From: Oreohelix idahoensis
Lineage: Eukaryota; Mollusca; Gastropoda; Stylommatophora; Oreohelicidae
NCBI GenBank assembly: GCA_024509875.1
Contig: JAMPIV010022920.1
Span: 1 to 64,000 of the forward strand
DNA length: 64,000 nucleotides
Reading direction: 5' to 3'
Below the pieces are notes generated by a model that saw only the letters and a program-made list of their open reading frames with translations, was not told where the DNA came from and made no database searches. This document shows positions 34,926 through 49,090 of the stretch, piece after piece; the first letter of the stretch is position 1, and each line of letters opens with the position of its first letter. Made by a program: the position numbers and the translations under genes.

Positions 34926-35234
34926 AGAACTGACCAAGTAAGAAAATGTCTTTAAACGATTGTCGAAGTGCGCTATTTGGCGCCGATGGTACATTTTGGT
35001 GCGTACATCTGCGAGTGCAAGCAATATAAAAATTTAACATTATCATTTAATGTGGCAGAGGAAATAATTGTTCACATCTTCTACATGCGCATCAAACTCC
35101 ATATTATTTAAAGTACTTTTATTCTTAACATGGAAAACAAAATTTCTTTAACAATTTAAGAAATGTACTAATAAAAATAAGAGATACTTTAGTGCCTTAC
35201 ATAAATTTGTACAATAAATTGATCAAAAATAAAT

Positions 35235-35580
35235 TCTTCTTCTTCTTCTTCTTCCATCCTTAGCCACCAACCGGCAAAGCAGTATGTGGCCAGTACGCCT
35301 AGTGACGTCTTAGGGCAACAACAAATTGATCAATCTATCGCTGTTTCCACCACGTCTAGTGGCGTCTTTGTGGAACAAAAACAGACCAAACAATCTATCA
35401 TTGTTTCCGTAATCAGATTGGTTGGCAAGCAGGTGATCAGCCCACTGTGCGAAGTTTTTACGGGATGGGGTAAACAGCCCCATGCCCAACCCTCCTTAGT
35501 CGCTTTTTACGACATGCGTGGTAGGGTGCAGTGTTACTATTCTTTGCTCCCCTTTCGGGCCCCGGTAACATACGGGTGCG
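35235..35580 (-). mobile_element. Short LINE-derived element (346 bp), both LINE ends present
   Basis: An exact 9-bp duplication AAAATAAAT flanks it (35226-35234 and 35581-35589). On the minus strand its first 130 bases match the 5' end of LINE A (CCCGTATGTTACCGGGGCCC, AAGGGGAGCAAAGAA, GGGTTGGGCATGG). Its last 100 bases match the 3' end of LINE B (CAATTTGTTGTTGCCCTA, GGCTAAGGAT), ending in an (AAG)n tail. The centre contains two diverged GACG(C/T)CACTAG-type copies. It has no coding capacity; an apparent 110-residue plus-strand frame is incidental. It is a non-autonomous, LINE-dependent retroposon. Confidence 0.85.
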
Positions 35581-35589
35581 AAAATAAAT

Positions 35590-36519
35590 ACAAAATGAAA
35601 ATCTGTTATTTAGTTTGATATTTTATTAACATTTGAATTGTTCCCCTTTGGAAGTAAATTGGATGCCTTCCCTAACTTCTTTATATCTGCTGCTTTTAAA
35701 GTATCACATGGTTATGTTTTTTTGTTTTTTTTTCTCACTTATTTCCGAGATATAAACCTGACAAGAGATGTGATCTCTCGGTTATAAGTCGGGTATATTG
35801 TGTACATTTTTATAATATTTTGACCACTGGACAGTTATCTATGTTCTTTTCTTTTTAAATTTAGCGGTTGGGGGGCCCTTTTATTAGCCATGAAGAGGTT
35901 TATTTCTGCGAAGGACTGCTAGCTGGATGTTTGGCCGTCACGTCGTAAGTTTATTTGGGTGTTGCTGCTTATTCAATCGATATACTTATTTGTAATGACG
36001 ATACCTCTAAATCTGTTAATGCTAGTTTACCGACGCGTCGTTAAAAGTTCTACTAGCTGAAATGAAGATCCATGTGTGTTTTTTGTTTCCTCTAGTGTCT
36101 GCCGAGAGTGTGGTCTTCCTTAACTCCAGCTGATTTATGACTTAATCAATGACGATTTGACGTATGGTGTCTAAAAAAGCAATAAGTAATTCTTCTATTA
36201 GATTGTTTATTGTTTGACTGTGTTGATTTATTTCATTTGGCAGTGATAAACTGCATATCTTGTTCTACGGTTTTGGTTCGTTGTTGGTTGACTGCTTTAT
36301 TTTTTTACCCGTAATTGTATAAGTGTAATCTCTGTAGTCAGTTGCTGGATTTGGGGTTTTATGTGTAGTTTCTGCTTACTTGACAGCGTATTTGTTGTTA
36401 ATTTATTTATTGTCTTAGGTAAAGGTTTAAACAATCATTCTCATACCACTTTGACACATATCAATAATTTCACAAAACATTTCTGAAAGCGTTGCAATTC
36501 TCCTGCAGTCAGACCATTA
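35590..36519. other. Unassigned non-coding sequence
   Basis: T-rich stretches without a convincing ORF or recognisable repeat. Confidence 0.5.
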
Positions 36520-36765
36520 GTATTTCTGTCAGTATTACTAATCTATCCCAGTTAGATCGTCTGTAGCTCTGTCAACATTACAAATCTATCCCAGGCCTTC
36601 ATCTGTAGTTCTGTAAACATTAGAAAATCGGTTCCAGTTATCTCATCATATCTGTAGTTCCGTCAACAATATAAATCTGTCCCAGTTAGCTCAGCCCAAC
36701 TGTAGTTCTGTCAACATTACAAATCTGTCCCAGTTAGCTCAGCTCAACTGTAGGTCTGTTAAGAT
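36520..36765. repeat. Degenerate tandem repeat, unit about 48-60 bp
   Basis: About five imperfect copies of a unit containing CTGTAG(T/C)TCTGTCAACATTA, then AAATCTGTCCCAGTTAGCTC. Non-coding. Confidence 0.85.
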
Positions 36766-36779
36766 TGTGACGAATCAGT

Positions 36780-37696
36780 TGTGCACTTTTAAAACTTTCA
36801 TCCTCTCCGCCAGTATCACTTCGTGTCATCATTTTCCTCACCGATCGTCCTATTGTTTGACATATTTTATGCACCTAAATTCAGCTCTCGCCGCTCTGAG
36901 GCTTGTGTACGTTTTGCCACGTGAATCGTCGTAAGCTAAGTAGGCAGGTCAGCGAATAATTTATCACCTCAGTTGTCTAGCCACCTTTAATAAAGTCGAT
37001 CTTTATTGACACAAGTTGGTAGCGCATGATCGATGAAAAGAAAGCCATATTGTCTGTCTGAGAAATCCGTCTGAGGGATTTACGCAAACTCTGGTGATAA
37101 TGCGTAATCGTTTCCGCTGGTACATCTTTGTATAAATATTACTGATAATCTGTTTGGGGAGACAATATTCAGATAAAGCATCTAGACGGGAGAAAAGTTC
37201 ACATATTTGTTTGTGAGTTTGCATAAAGATGCAATCGGAAGTATACTGCGTTATTAGAAAGATGTCACGCGTTGGAATTTTAAAATTTGAAATTTCAAAA
37301 CATGTGGGGGATATTATAATTTAACACCCCGACCCATTTAATTCTAAAGAGTTTACCATTGGCTTAATGTGAGAACAAGAATAGACGTTCACTTTAATTG
37401 GCTAATTCGTCGGGAGTACAATCTGGGATGTGAACTGAGAAATATAAATATAATCTATCGAAATCGGAGTCACAAATCAGACTGCATCGCCACGTCAAGC
37501 TAGCAATTTATCAGAGCCAGAGAGAAGATCGGACACAGGATTCCAAAATTATAAGTGACAGATCGAAGTATTTGAGCAACTTTGAAATCCGCATTTTTAA
37601 ATACAAGACTGGAAACTTAAAAGACCAGGAAAGAGTATTTGGGCAACTTTGAAACTTAAAAGTAAACCCGCATTTTTAAATACAAAGACAGGAGAC
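36780..37696. repeat. Duplicated segment, copy C, first part
   Basis: Diverged paralogue of about 30170-31078. It ends at the GAGAC target site (37692-37696) used by element 3. No gene. Confidence 0.85.
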
Positions 37697-40008
37697 TGTC
37701 GTGTGGTGAGTACTGGGGCAACTACAACAGTAGTTTTTGCCAGGAATAGTCTATGAGATATTAGATATAAGGTCTCTAGAAATTGGCTCGTTAAGAAAGA
37801 AAAAAAGACGTATTCGAGATAGGGACAAGAAGATAGGAATGCGAATGCTTTCCACTAGACAGTGTTTTCTAATTAATTATGGAAAGAGTTCTGTTTCCCC
37901 ACGACCTTAGCTTCTGCCCTTAGATCCCGTAAAGAAAAAGCCCCCAACCTCATCTGCGTAGAGAAATGTTCCTATAGGTGAATATGTAACACCGACAGCA
38001 CGAGTGATAAATTAACAAACTCTTGATAATGATCAACCGATCGTTGGGTTTATTAATGAAATATCCACACATATAGGGTTAGTAATGGTTAGATCGTGAT
38101 GATGGTGAAAGACGATTCACACAAAACACACAGATGAGATAATAAAATTGCAGTTAATTAAGTAATAGTTAATTAAGAATGAACTGGTGTAAAGTGAAAT
38201 GATGATGTGATATGATACGTGTTACCAAAATGGTGAGTACTCTACACAGTCCATGTGTCTCTAAATGCTTCTCCTAGATATGAGGATTCACATGTATGCA
38301 TAAAATGTCCCAAGTTGTTATACGTTATGTCGAGTGGGGTATCTCTAAGCTGAGGACGTTCTGATGAATACTGTTGTCGTACTGAGAATGCTGACGAGAT
38401 ATCTATGTATATTCCGTCACTGTTTGGGTATATCTCTGTAGTGTTGATCAACAGTTAGTAGCTGTCATATAAACAAAAAGTCTGTTGTCTAATCTCCCGA
38501 GGGTACTGGCCAGACTGGATATTTTCACAAAATGTTAGTGATACGTAGACTCATAACCTTGCATATGTAGTCGTGATTCATAAAATATATATATAGTCTG
38601 TTTCATAGAATGCGCTTAAGAGGGTGTTGTCCTTGCTATAAATATGCGATTCCTCTTTTGAGCTCTTTTGCTTGACTTCAGATAATAATGATCGTTTGAG
38701 TGATTTGAATTTATGATGACTCTGTATTGAACTTGTGATAACTCTGTATTGAACTTGTGAGCAAGCAGTATATGGTGACGAAAAATGCTGCGTCCACCTT
38801 CTGACTTGTGGGTGAGACAATATTCCTTTTTAATTGAGGAATGAAAGATGTCCTATGGCGAATTCTGCTAGCCAAATGTCCGTTTTTGATAACTTATTTC
38901 TGGTTAGACGTCAGACACGTTGCGTGTAGACTCAGACTTCTGATGAACTGAAGACACACAAAAGTCTTCGTAAGTTTTTCACATTTAACATCACTGGTTG
39001 ACTTGCGTTTAAACTACTGCTCATTATTCATCTCTCTCTCTCTCTCTGAATTCAATCCTAATGATGTTAAATATCTTGTGCATGAGAGTGTGTGCGCATG
39101 GGAGACTGATGATGATAAAGGTGAAATATGAACTATTAATTACCTCCTATCATCTTCTAGGAAAATCTTCTGATTTTATTAATCAGTTATGCCAAGAATT
39201 ATTTGAAACTTTATGTTCCGCACATTTTAGCTGTGAGGTTAAAATAAACAAAAATAAGAAAATGTATTAATAAGTATAAGATCTACAAACCTTATTTTCC
39301 CTTCGCAAAATCCTTTAAGAACACAATTCATCACAGAACTGAATTATATCCATTCTGAATAAACACGTGTGTTAGGCTATGCGTTTTTGGGTTTTATCTC
39401 TTCCTCACAAGGTAAAAAACTGGACTCCTTCCTAGAACAAGCTGCGCAGTAGATTATATTTCTGCCAGTCCAATATGGGTTTTTTTACATTTCCTGCCAA
39501 CCAATCATTAATGGCCCCTCTGGTCACTCATTCACAGGATCGCTCTTGTCCCCTGTCAGTCCAAACGTGGGTGTAGTTTGACCTTTGATTGTTTATTGTA
39601 CACCTGGCCAAGGTGGGCGTCCAATGTGGTAAACCAACGCTTTTCTGAACCGCGGCCGACCAAAGATAACACCATTACAGCATGAGACGTTTTCCCCTGG
39701 CCAATCTGGGCGTCCAATGTGGTGTCACAGAAATTACAGCATGCCCAGATGTGTTTTTACCAGATTTATCACGATACAATGTGGGCTTCAAACGATACTG
39801 TCAGGCATGTGGACTCAATCAAAGGACTTTATTTCCCCCGATGAAAGAACAAATGTGGTTCTCTAGATACCGGTCGCGAGTAATCACAACAATGAAATAG
39901 CAAATGTGGGTCGCACATATGAGATGAAAGAGCAAATGTCTGAGAAAATACCATACGAAAGATGTAGGAAAAGATGGAGCAACAAGGCCTTTGCGCTCGT
40001 TTATCACA
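37697..40008 (-). repeat. 3' LTR of element 3 (2,312 bp)
   Basis: Plus-strand ends are TGTCGTGTGG and TTTATCACA. From about 37797 it matches 44755-47035 closely, but its outer 100 bp (37697-37796) has no counterpart at the inner edge of the other LTR. It has a short CT microsatellite at about 39031-39046. Confidence 0.92.
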
Positions 40009-40021
40009 ATAGCCCCTCCTC
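40009..40021 (-). promoter_or_regulatory. Polypurine tract of element 3
   Basis: On the minus strand GAGGAGGGGCTAT abuts the TG of the 3' LTR, the expected plus-strand primer site. Confidence 0.82.
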
Positions 40022-40074
40022 AAGTGTGATGTCAATCGTACTCAGGAGAGCTTAGCCTTCTTGCTCGGGATTCC

Positions 40075-40830
40075 TTAATCCTTTTCCTCATCTTCGTTTT
40101 TCTCTCCGGTTTCCACCCTTTCCTCTACTTGTCTGTGCTCTCCGTCCTGCCTCATAGGTTGACGGCTTAAAAAATCCGCTCCTACGTTATGTTTTCCTTG
40201 GATATAGTCCACTTGGAACGTGTAAGGTTGTAGAACAAGCGACCACCTCATCAGTCTAGCATTCAAATTCTTTGAATTGGCGAGGAAGGTCAGAGGTTAG
40301 TGATCACTCTGGATTGTAAATTTCCTTCCGTACAGGTATGCTTGAAATTTTTGTATTCCCCAGACGAGGGACAAACATTCCTTTTCGACTGTGGAATAGT
40401 TTTGTTCTGCTCGGTGTAACTTCCGACTCGCATATGCGACCGGAAATAGATTTGGTGGGCTTCTGTCATCTGGCTGTAGTAATGTAGCCCCGATTACAAT
40501 GTTACTGGCATCTGTGCGCAAGATGAATTTTCTAGTTAAATCCGGAAGCCGTAAAATAGGTTTTGTGGTGAGTTTCTCTTTTAAGAGTGCATATGCATGT
40601 TCACATTCTGCTGACCATGTCTCTTTATCTGGGTTTCCTTTCTTGGTTAGCGATGTAAGCGGCGCACAGAGGCTATTAAAATCCTTTATATATCTCTGGT
40701 AGAATCCACAGAGAGATACAAATGACCGGACATCCCTTTTTGTGGACGGTCTCGGTGCATTTCTCAGCTTCTCAACGTTTTGAGTCTCGGGGAACATGGT
40801 CCCATGGTTATATAGTATGTCCTAGGAACT
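40075..40830 (-). pseudogene. pol: Element 3 RT connection and RNase H
   Basis: The frame 40797-40297 begins in the RT connection (VRSFVSLCGFYQRYIKDF) and contains FILRTDASNIVIGATLLQ, STVEKECLSLVWGIQKF and the third-acid motif TIQSDH. It then breaks, and frame 40266-40075 finishes with NVGADFLSRQP. A frameshift near 40830 separates it from RT (the normal FLGH block is lost in the shift), and another lies at about 40280. RNase H is the last domain before the polypurine tract, as in element 1. Confidence 0.92.
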
Positions 40831-42951
40831 CTAGCTGTTCACACCCAATTTGACATTTGGTTGGCGGGCGGTTAGTCCCGCTTCTCTTAGTCTGTTAAAC
40901 AGCAACGATAGCACTGATATATGTTCCTCAAATGATTCAGTAGCTACTAGGATATCATCCATAAAATTGCTGATGGCGGGGTGATTCAAAGGATCCAATA
41001 ATTTTCGCATCATCCTTGTGAAGACACTAGGAGCATTGTTCAGTCTAAATGGCATCACATTAAACTCGAAGTGTCCATCTGGAGTACTGAAGGCTAACAG
41101 GTTCCTCACCTCAGCTTTTACCGGTATTTGATAGTACCCTTTACTGAGGTCGATCTTTGAAAAATAGCGAGCCCTGCTCAGCTTAGTAAATAGCTGGTTC
41201 TGGTCCGGTAACGGTTCTGGCTGGAACGGTGTTAACGCATTCAGCTGTCGGTAGTTGATGCACAGGCGGTGTTCTCCACTGGGTTTGCGTAACAGCACCA
41301 CTCCCGCACTGTAAGGGGACTCCGACTTCGAAATTATGCCTTCCTTAAGTAAGTAATCAATTTCTTGCTTTAATGCCGTCGCCTTGGCATATGGAATCGG
41401 ATAGGTTCTCATTCGGACGGTCGTCGGATCCGTGACTTCCATGTCAAACTCCATCAGGTTTGTCCGGCCCGGTTTGTCTGTCAGAGAGTTGGCGTGGTTT
41501 TCCATCAATCTCCTTACTTTTTCTTGCTGGGCTTCCGTTAAGGGGGAGCTTATTTTCACATCTAAATGTGATTCCTCCTGTATCACCGGGTACTCTACGG
41601 ATGATAATGGCTCTTCTTCCATTTGCATAGCAATGGCCATAGTCATGAGGTGCGCTGGTTCGGCAGGGGCTCGCTCGTAAAACTTCTTAAGCAGATTTAA
41701 GCGATAAATTTTCTGCTTTCCGTTCACGGCGATTTTATAGTTGGTGCGAGAAATCTTTTCCGTCACATGGTAGGGTCCCCTCCAGCAAATCTGCAATTTA
41801 TTACTGCTACTTGGCAGAAGAAGTAGCACCTTCTCTCCTACTGCTAGTTCTCGGTCCTTCGCATTGCGGTTGTAATATTTGGCATGTTTCCGTCTAGCCT
41901 CCCGTACTTTCGCTGTGGCTAATTCCCAGCCAGTCTTCAGGCGTTGTTTCAAGTCTGTGACGTACTGGAAGGCTGATGTGACAGTGTCGTCTGCCTTGGC
42001 TTCTGTCCATGTTCTTAGTAATGCTTCTAATGGACCTTTAATAGGTCTTCCAAAGAGTAATGTGGCCGGAGGAACTCCAGTTGACGCATGCGGTACTTCC
42101 CTATAAGCAAATAATGCGGCAGGAAGATACTGATCCCGAGTTTCTGGCTTCTCCTGTGCTAACTTCCGAAGAATAGAGGTGAGCGTCCCGTTAAACCGCT
42201 CTACTTGCCCGTTACTTTGTGGGTGATAGGGCGAAGTATGGATATGCCTAGTCTTGAATATTCTAAGCACCTCCTCTGTCAACTTGCCTCTAAATTGTGA
42301 CCCGTTGTCTGTGAGAATTTCATGCAGGAAGCCCAATCTAGTAAAGATATTCAGTAAAGCGTCAGCTACATGCACTGAGTCGCATGCTGGCATGGCTATG
42401 GCTTCGCCCCACATGGAACAGGTGTTCACTAAGGTAAGGATATGGGAGTTTCTCTTCTTAGTTCTCAGCAGAGGTCCAATTATATCCACGGCCACTCTTT
42501 CCAATGGGGTGCCCAAGATTGGCATCTCCCCAAGGGTCGCGGGTGCCGTCCAATGTTTTGGTGCAACTTTCTGGCACTGAGGACAAGACTTGACGAAACG
42601 TTCAATGTCGCCGGTGATCCCTGGCCAATAATAGTGGCAGGCGATCCTTTGGGTCTTGGCGCTCATTCCCATGTGTCCACTAAATGGGATAGAGTGGCCC
42701 ATCTCAAGCACCTGGTTCCTATAGGTTGCAGGAACTACTAATTGGTTGTGTTCCTGGCCTTCATTTCCAGCTCGGCGATACATCAATCCATTTTTCATAA
42801 AGAAGACTCCCTTGGTAGGTGGGTGGTGTGTCCTAGGTAATTTTTTAAAACAGGGCGCCAGTGAGGAATCTTCCCATTGGGCCCTCTTCAATTCCTCGGG
42901 GAGGATATTGGTAGGAGGTTCCTGCTCTGCGTCTTTTTTGACTGTCCTCTA
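40831..42951 (-). CDS. pol: Element 3 Pol: integrase fused upstream of reverse transcriptase
   Basis: One uninterrupted frame of at least 686 residues (clear from about 42891). Numbered from there: zinc-binding H66 (GHSIPF), H72, C103 and C106; catalytic D136 (VAVDIIGPL), D195 (LTDNGS) and E231 (NGQVERFNG), giving the canonical spacing of 35 residues between the second D and E. A GPY/F-type module (CWRGPYHVTEKI) follows, then a linker (LTDKPGRTNLMEF). RT comes next: GEHRLCINYRQLNAL, FSKIDLSKGYYQIPV, FRLNNAPSVFTRMM and an FMDD active-site box at 643-646. The frame ends in a shift just before the connection domain. It appears to lie in a different frame from gag-protease, with the shift near 42930. 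Confidence 0.94.
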
Positions 42952-44306
42952 GTCTGTACGGCCGCTATGACTAGTGGTTGAGTAGGTTCTCCAAAGAACA
43001 CATATCTACATCCCAAGATTAAAGAGTAGATTGGTTCTTCCATTATAGCTGCACGAATCTCTCCTGTCACATAACGAGATTCCACTCTGATAAGTGCAAT
43101 TGGCAGTGTCATGGGTGCAACATCCTTCGTCGGACCTTGTTGGGGAGGAGGTCTGCGCTTGCACTCATTGGTGTTGTGATTGTTCAAGCGACAGTACTTG
43201 CACCATTTATCTCCCTGTCTCTGGTGTGGCGCAAGATTTTTCTTGTTTTGCTCTTTGCAGTTATCTTGTTTTGCGTGCTGTTTCTGCGAGATGTGTGGTC
43301 CTTTGCTTTGTTGGTCTGGTTGGGAGCGAGCAGGTTGCTTTGGCGCCTGATCCGAAAACTTCTTTCTGGCTCCTTGAGACTCCATGAGAGCATTTTGGAA
43401 TCGCTCTGCCAGTGTAAGAATATTTTCTAACCGGTCAGAGCCGTTTTTAGTGAGAAATCTACGCATTTCCATCGACATAGACTCTTTTAGTTGCTCAATC
43501 ACAATCAGCTCTTTCAACCCGTCATAGTTCTCGGTAAAGTTTCCCAGTGTACACCACTTCACCAGGTAGTCTTCAATACGGGCTGCGAACTGTGAGAAAG
43601 TCTCTCCGGCCTCCTTCCTAGAACTTCGAAATTTTTTTCGGTAAGCCTCTGAATGAAGCTCGTACCTCTCCAAGAGAGCTTTTTTCAATGCCTGATAGTC
43701 ATCTTGCTCTCCGGCCGGAAGTTTATTAAAAACTTCGTAGGCGGCTCCTCTTAGGCCCTGGGAAAGTTTCAAGTTCCACTTCCGTTCTTCAAGTCCAAAC
43801 CCTGTTGCAAAGCATTCGAAGCGGTCTAAAAAAGGCGTCCATGGTATCGTTCCTTTCTGAAAAAGGTTTCAGCGGAAAGTTTATGGCATTGGGTGGCGCA
43901 GGTTGCGAAGTAGGCACACCATCTGAGCGGGGTGAGTACCCTCCATCACAGTTGAAAGCCGCTGCACTTTTTGCCAGCTCTATTTGAATCGTCTGTCCCT
44001 GGATTTCCAGTTGCTTCATCTTAACTGCATGCTCTGCTGCGGCTTTCTCTTTACGCTCCACTGCTTCTGCTGCTTCTTTCCGCTCCGCTGCCTCTGCTGC
44101 GGTTTCCGCTCCGCTGCTTCTGCTGCTTCTTTCCACTCCACTGCTTCTGCTGCGGCTTTCTCCATTGTAAGTTTCTGCATTTCCATCTCTCTTGCATGGA
44201 GTTTATCAGTCTCCTCGCTTACATATTTCATCAGATCTTTTCCACTTAACCCGTATTCACACCCTGCCTCCATTAAACTAGTTCTAACTTTTGCAGCATC
44301 TGCCAT
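42888..44306 (-). pseudogene. gag: Element 3 Gag and remnant protease
   Basis: The start MADAAKVRTSLMEAG (ATG at 44306) matches the MADLAK start of element 1. A coiled coil rich in AAE and RKEA repeats is spread over two frames (to 44016, and 44136-43789), and the gag core continues in 43772-42888 (LKLSQGLRGAAYEVFNKL, ETFSQFAARIEDYLVKW). A CCHC knuckle (CKYCRLNNHNTNEC) follows. After it the sequence jumps to the late part of protease (DVAPMTLPIALIRV); the segment corresponding to the LYDTG active site of element 1 is absent. Frameshifts near 44050 and 43790. The product could not process its own polyprotein. Confidence 0.88.
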
Positions 44307-44750
44307 GATATGCAGTACGGGTTTGCGAAGGGAAAAATTGGCAGTGACCTCCAAACAAATTTAATAGACTCGCCCAAGTAATTATCTCTTTAAAACCAGC
44401 TAGGTTTAAATTAGTAATTAAGTTCAAATAGTTCTTAAAAATCACTCGCTCAGCGTATTCTGAAAAATTAATTAACAGATTATCTCGAAGTTTCTATGAA
44501 AAATTTACTAAATATTTATGATAACAATTTCTCCAGCAGTTACTGAAAGAAAGAATTTTCAGTTCCCTACAGTATCCTCTGTTCTCAAAAGTGTTTACTC
44601 TGTCCGTTTGATACTCAATTTAAACAGTATCACTCGTGCTTTAGAGATATAAATTATCCCCCCTATGAAATAGACAAATTATAGTAAGAGTCAGTCTAGA
44701 AGGTAATCCCTCAAAATGCCAACAAATTTTGCAATTATCGCAATCGTATG
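44307..44750 (-). other. Leader of element 3, atypical
   Basis: About 444 bp lie between the gag start and the recognisable part of the 5' LTR, against 157 bp in element 1. I find no tRNA-Pro primer site (the reverse complement would contain GGACGAGCCCCCA), and the last 100 bp of the LTR seem missing or replaced here. Confidence 0.6.
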
Positions 44751-45989
44751 GCAGGAGAAAAAAAGACCTATTCGAGACAGGGACAAGAAGACAGGATTGC
44801 GAATGCTTTCCACTAGACAGTGTTTTCTAATTAATTATGGAAAGAGTTCTGTTTCCCCACGACCTTAGCTTCTGCCCTTAGATCCCGTAAAGAAAAAGCC
44901 CCCAACCTCATCTGCGTAGAGAAATGTTCCTATAGGTGAATATGTAACACCGACAGCACGAGTGATACATTAACAAACTCTTGATAATGATCAACCGATC
45001 GTTGGGTTTATTAATGAAATATCCACACATATAGGGTTAGTAATGGTTAGATCGTGATGATGGTGAAAGACGATTCACACAAAACACACAGATGAGATAA
45101 TAAAATTGCAGTTAATTAAGTAATAGTTAATTAAGAATGAACTGGTGTAAAGTGAAATTATGATGTGATATGATACGTGTTACCAAAATGGTGAGTACTC
45201 TACACAGTCCATGTGTCTCTAAATGCTTCTCCTAGATATGAGGATTCACATGTATGCATAAAATGTCCCAAGTTGTTATACGTTATGTCGAGTGGGGTAT
45301 CTCTAAGCTGAGGACGTTCTGATGAATACTGTTGTCGTACTGAGAATGCTGACGAGATATCTATGTATATTCCTTCACTGTTTGAGTATATCTCTGTAGT
45401 GTTGATCAACAGTTAGTAGCTGTCATATGAACAAAAAGTCTGTTGTCTAATCTCCCGAGGGTACTGGCCAGACTGGATATTTTCACGAAATGTTAGTGAT
45501 ACGTAGACTCATAACCTTGCATATTCAGTCGTGATTCATAAAATATATATATATACAGTCTGCTTCATAGAATGCGCTTAAGAGGGTGTTGTCCTTGCTA
45601 TAAATATGCGATTCCTCTTTTGAGCTCTTTTGCTTGACTTCAGATAATAATGATCTTTCGAGTGATTTGAATTTATGATGACTCTGAATTGAACTTGTGA
45701 TAACTCTGTATTGAACTTGTGAGCAAGCAGTGTATGGTGACGAAAAATGCTGCGTCCACCTTCTGACTTGTGGGTGAGACAATATTCCTTTTTAATTGAG
45801 GAATGAAAGATGTCCTATGGCGAATTCTGCTAGCCAAATGTCCGTTTTTGATAACTTATTTCTGGTTAGACGTCAGACACGTTGCGTGTAGACTCAGACT
45901 TCTGATGAACTGAAGACACACAAAAGTCTTCGTAAGTTTTTCACATTTAACATCACTGGTTGACTTGCATTTAAACTACTGCTCATTAT

Positions 45990-46063
<74 letters not shown>

Positions 46064-47035
46064 GAGTTCAATTCTAATGATGTTAAATATCTTGTGCATG
46101 AGAGTGTGTGCGCATGGGAGACTATGATGATGATAAAGGTGAAATATGAACTATTAATTACGTCCTATCATCCAATTATCTTCTAGGAAAATTTTCTGAT
46201 TTTATTAATCAGTTATGCCAAGAATTATTTGAAACTTTATCTTCCGCACATTTTAGCTGTGAGGTTAAAATAAACAAAAATAAGAAAATGTATTAATAAG
46301 TATAAGATATACTAACCTTCTTTTCCCTTCGCAAAATCCTTTAAGAACACAATTCATCACAGAACTGAATTATATCCACTCTGAATAAACACGTGTGTTA
46401 GGCTATGCGTTTTTGGGTTTAATCTCTTCCTCACAAGGTAAAAAACTGGACTCCTTCCTAGAACAAGCTACGCAGTAGATTATATTTCTGCCAGTCCAAT
46501 ATGGGTTTCTTTTACAGCTCCTACCAACCAATCATTAATGGCCCCTCTGGTCACTCATTCACAGGTTCGCTCTTGTCCCCTGTCAGTCCAAGTGTGGGTG
46601 TAGTTTGACCTCTGATTGTTTATTGTTCACCTGGCCAAGGTGGGCGTCCAATGTGGTAAACCAACGCTTGTCTGAACCGCGGCCGACCAAAGATAACACC
46701 ATTACAGCATGAGACGTTTTCCCCTGGCCAATCTGGGCGTCCAATGTTGTGTCACAGAAATTACAGCCTGCCCAGATGTGTTTTCACAAGATTTATCACG
46801 ATACAATGTGGGCTTAAGACGATAATGTCAGGCATGTGGACTCAATCAAAGGACTTTATTTCCCCCGATGAAAGAACAAATGTGGTTCTCTAGATACCGG
46901 TCGCGAGTAATCACAACAATGAAATAGCAAATGTGGGTCGCAAATATGAGATGAAAGAGCAAATGTCGGAGAAAATACAATATGAAAAATGTAGGAAAAG
47001 ATGGAGCAAACAGGCCTTTGCGCTCGTTTATCACA
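44751..47035 (-). repeat. 5' LTR of element 3, inner end damaged
   Basis: Matches 37797-40008 almost throughout, ending TTTATCACA at 47035. It contains a much expanded CT microsatellite (about 45993-46062) against about 16 bp in the other LTR. The gene-proximal end (about 100 bp in the 3' LTR) is not present. Confidence 0.9.
45993..46062. repeat. (CT)n microsatellite inside LTR
   Basis: About 35 CT repeats; the sister LTR has only 7-8 at 39031-39046. The resulting LSLSLS reading frame is not a gene. Confidence 0.97.
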
Positions 47036-47040
47036 GAGAC

Positions 47041-49090
<2,050 letters not shown>

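Larger units (their letters stand above)
37697..47035 (-). mobile_element. Element 3: second Gmr1-type Ty3/gypsy retrotransposon
   Basis: A 9.34 kb element flanked by the exact 5-bp duplication GAGAC (37692-37696 and 47036-47040). Copy B carries the unoccupied site (ACTGGAGACCTAAGG near 31068-31080). On the minus strand the order is LTR, gag-protease remnant, integrase, RT, RNase H, polypurine tract, LTR. Integrase and RT are fused in a single open frame with integrase first, as in element 1. There is no env-like gene. Frameshifts in gag and RNase H, loss of the protease active site and a damaged 5' LTR end make it non-autonomous. Confidence 0.93.

Noticed and set aside
41432..43430. Several plus-strand frames of 80-108 residues
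   Set aside because: Antisense shadows of element 3 gag and pol.
45965..46186. Frame with repeated LS residues
   Set aside because: Translation of the CT microsatellite inside the element 3 LTR.
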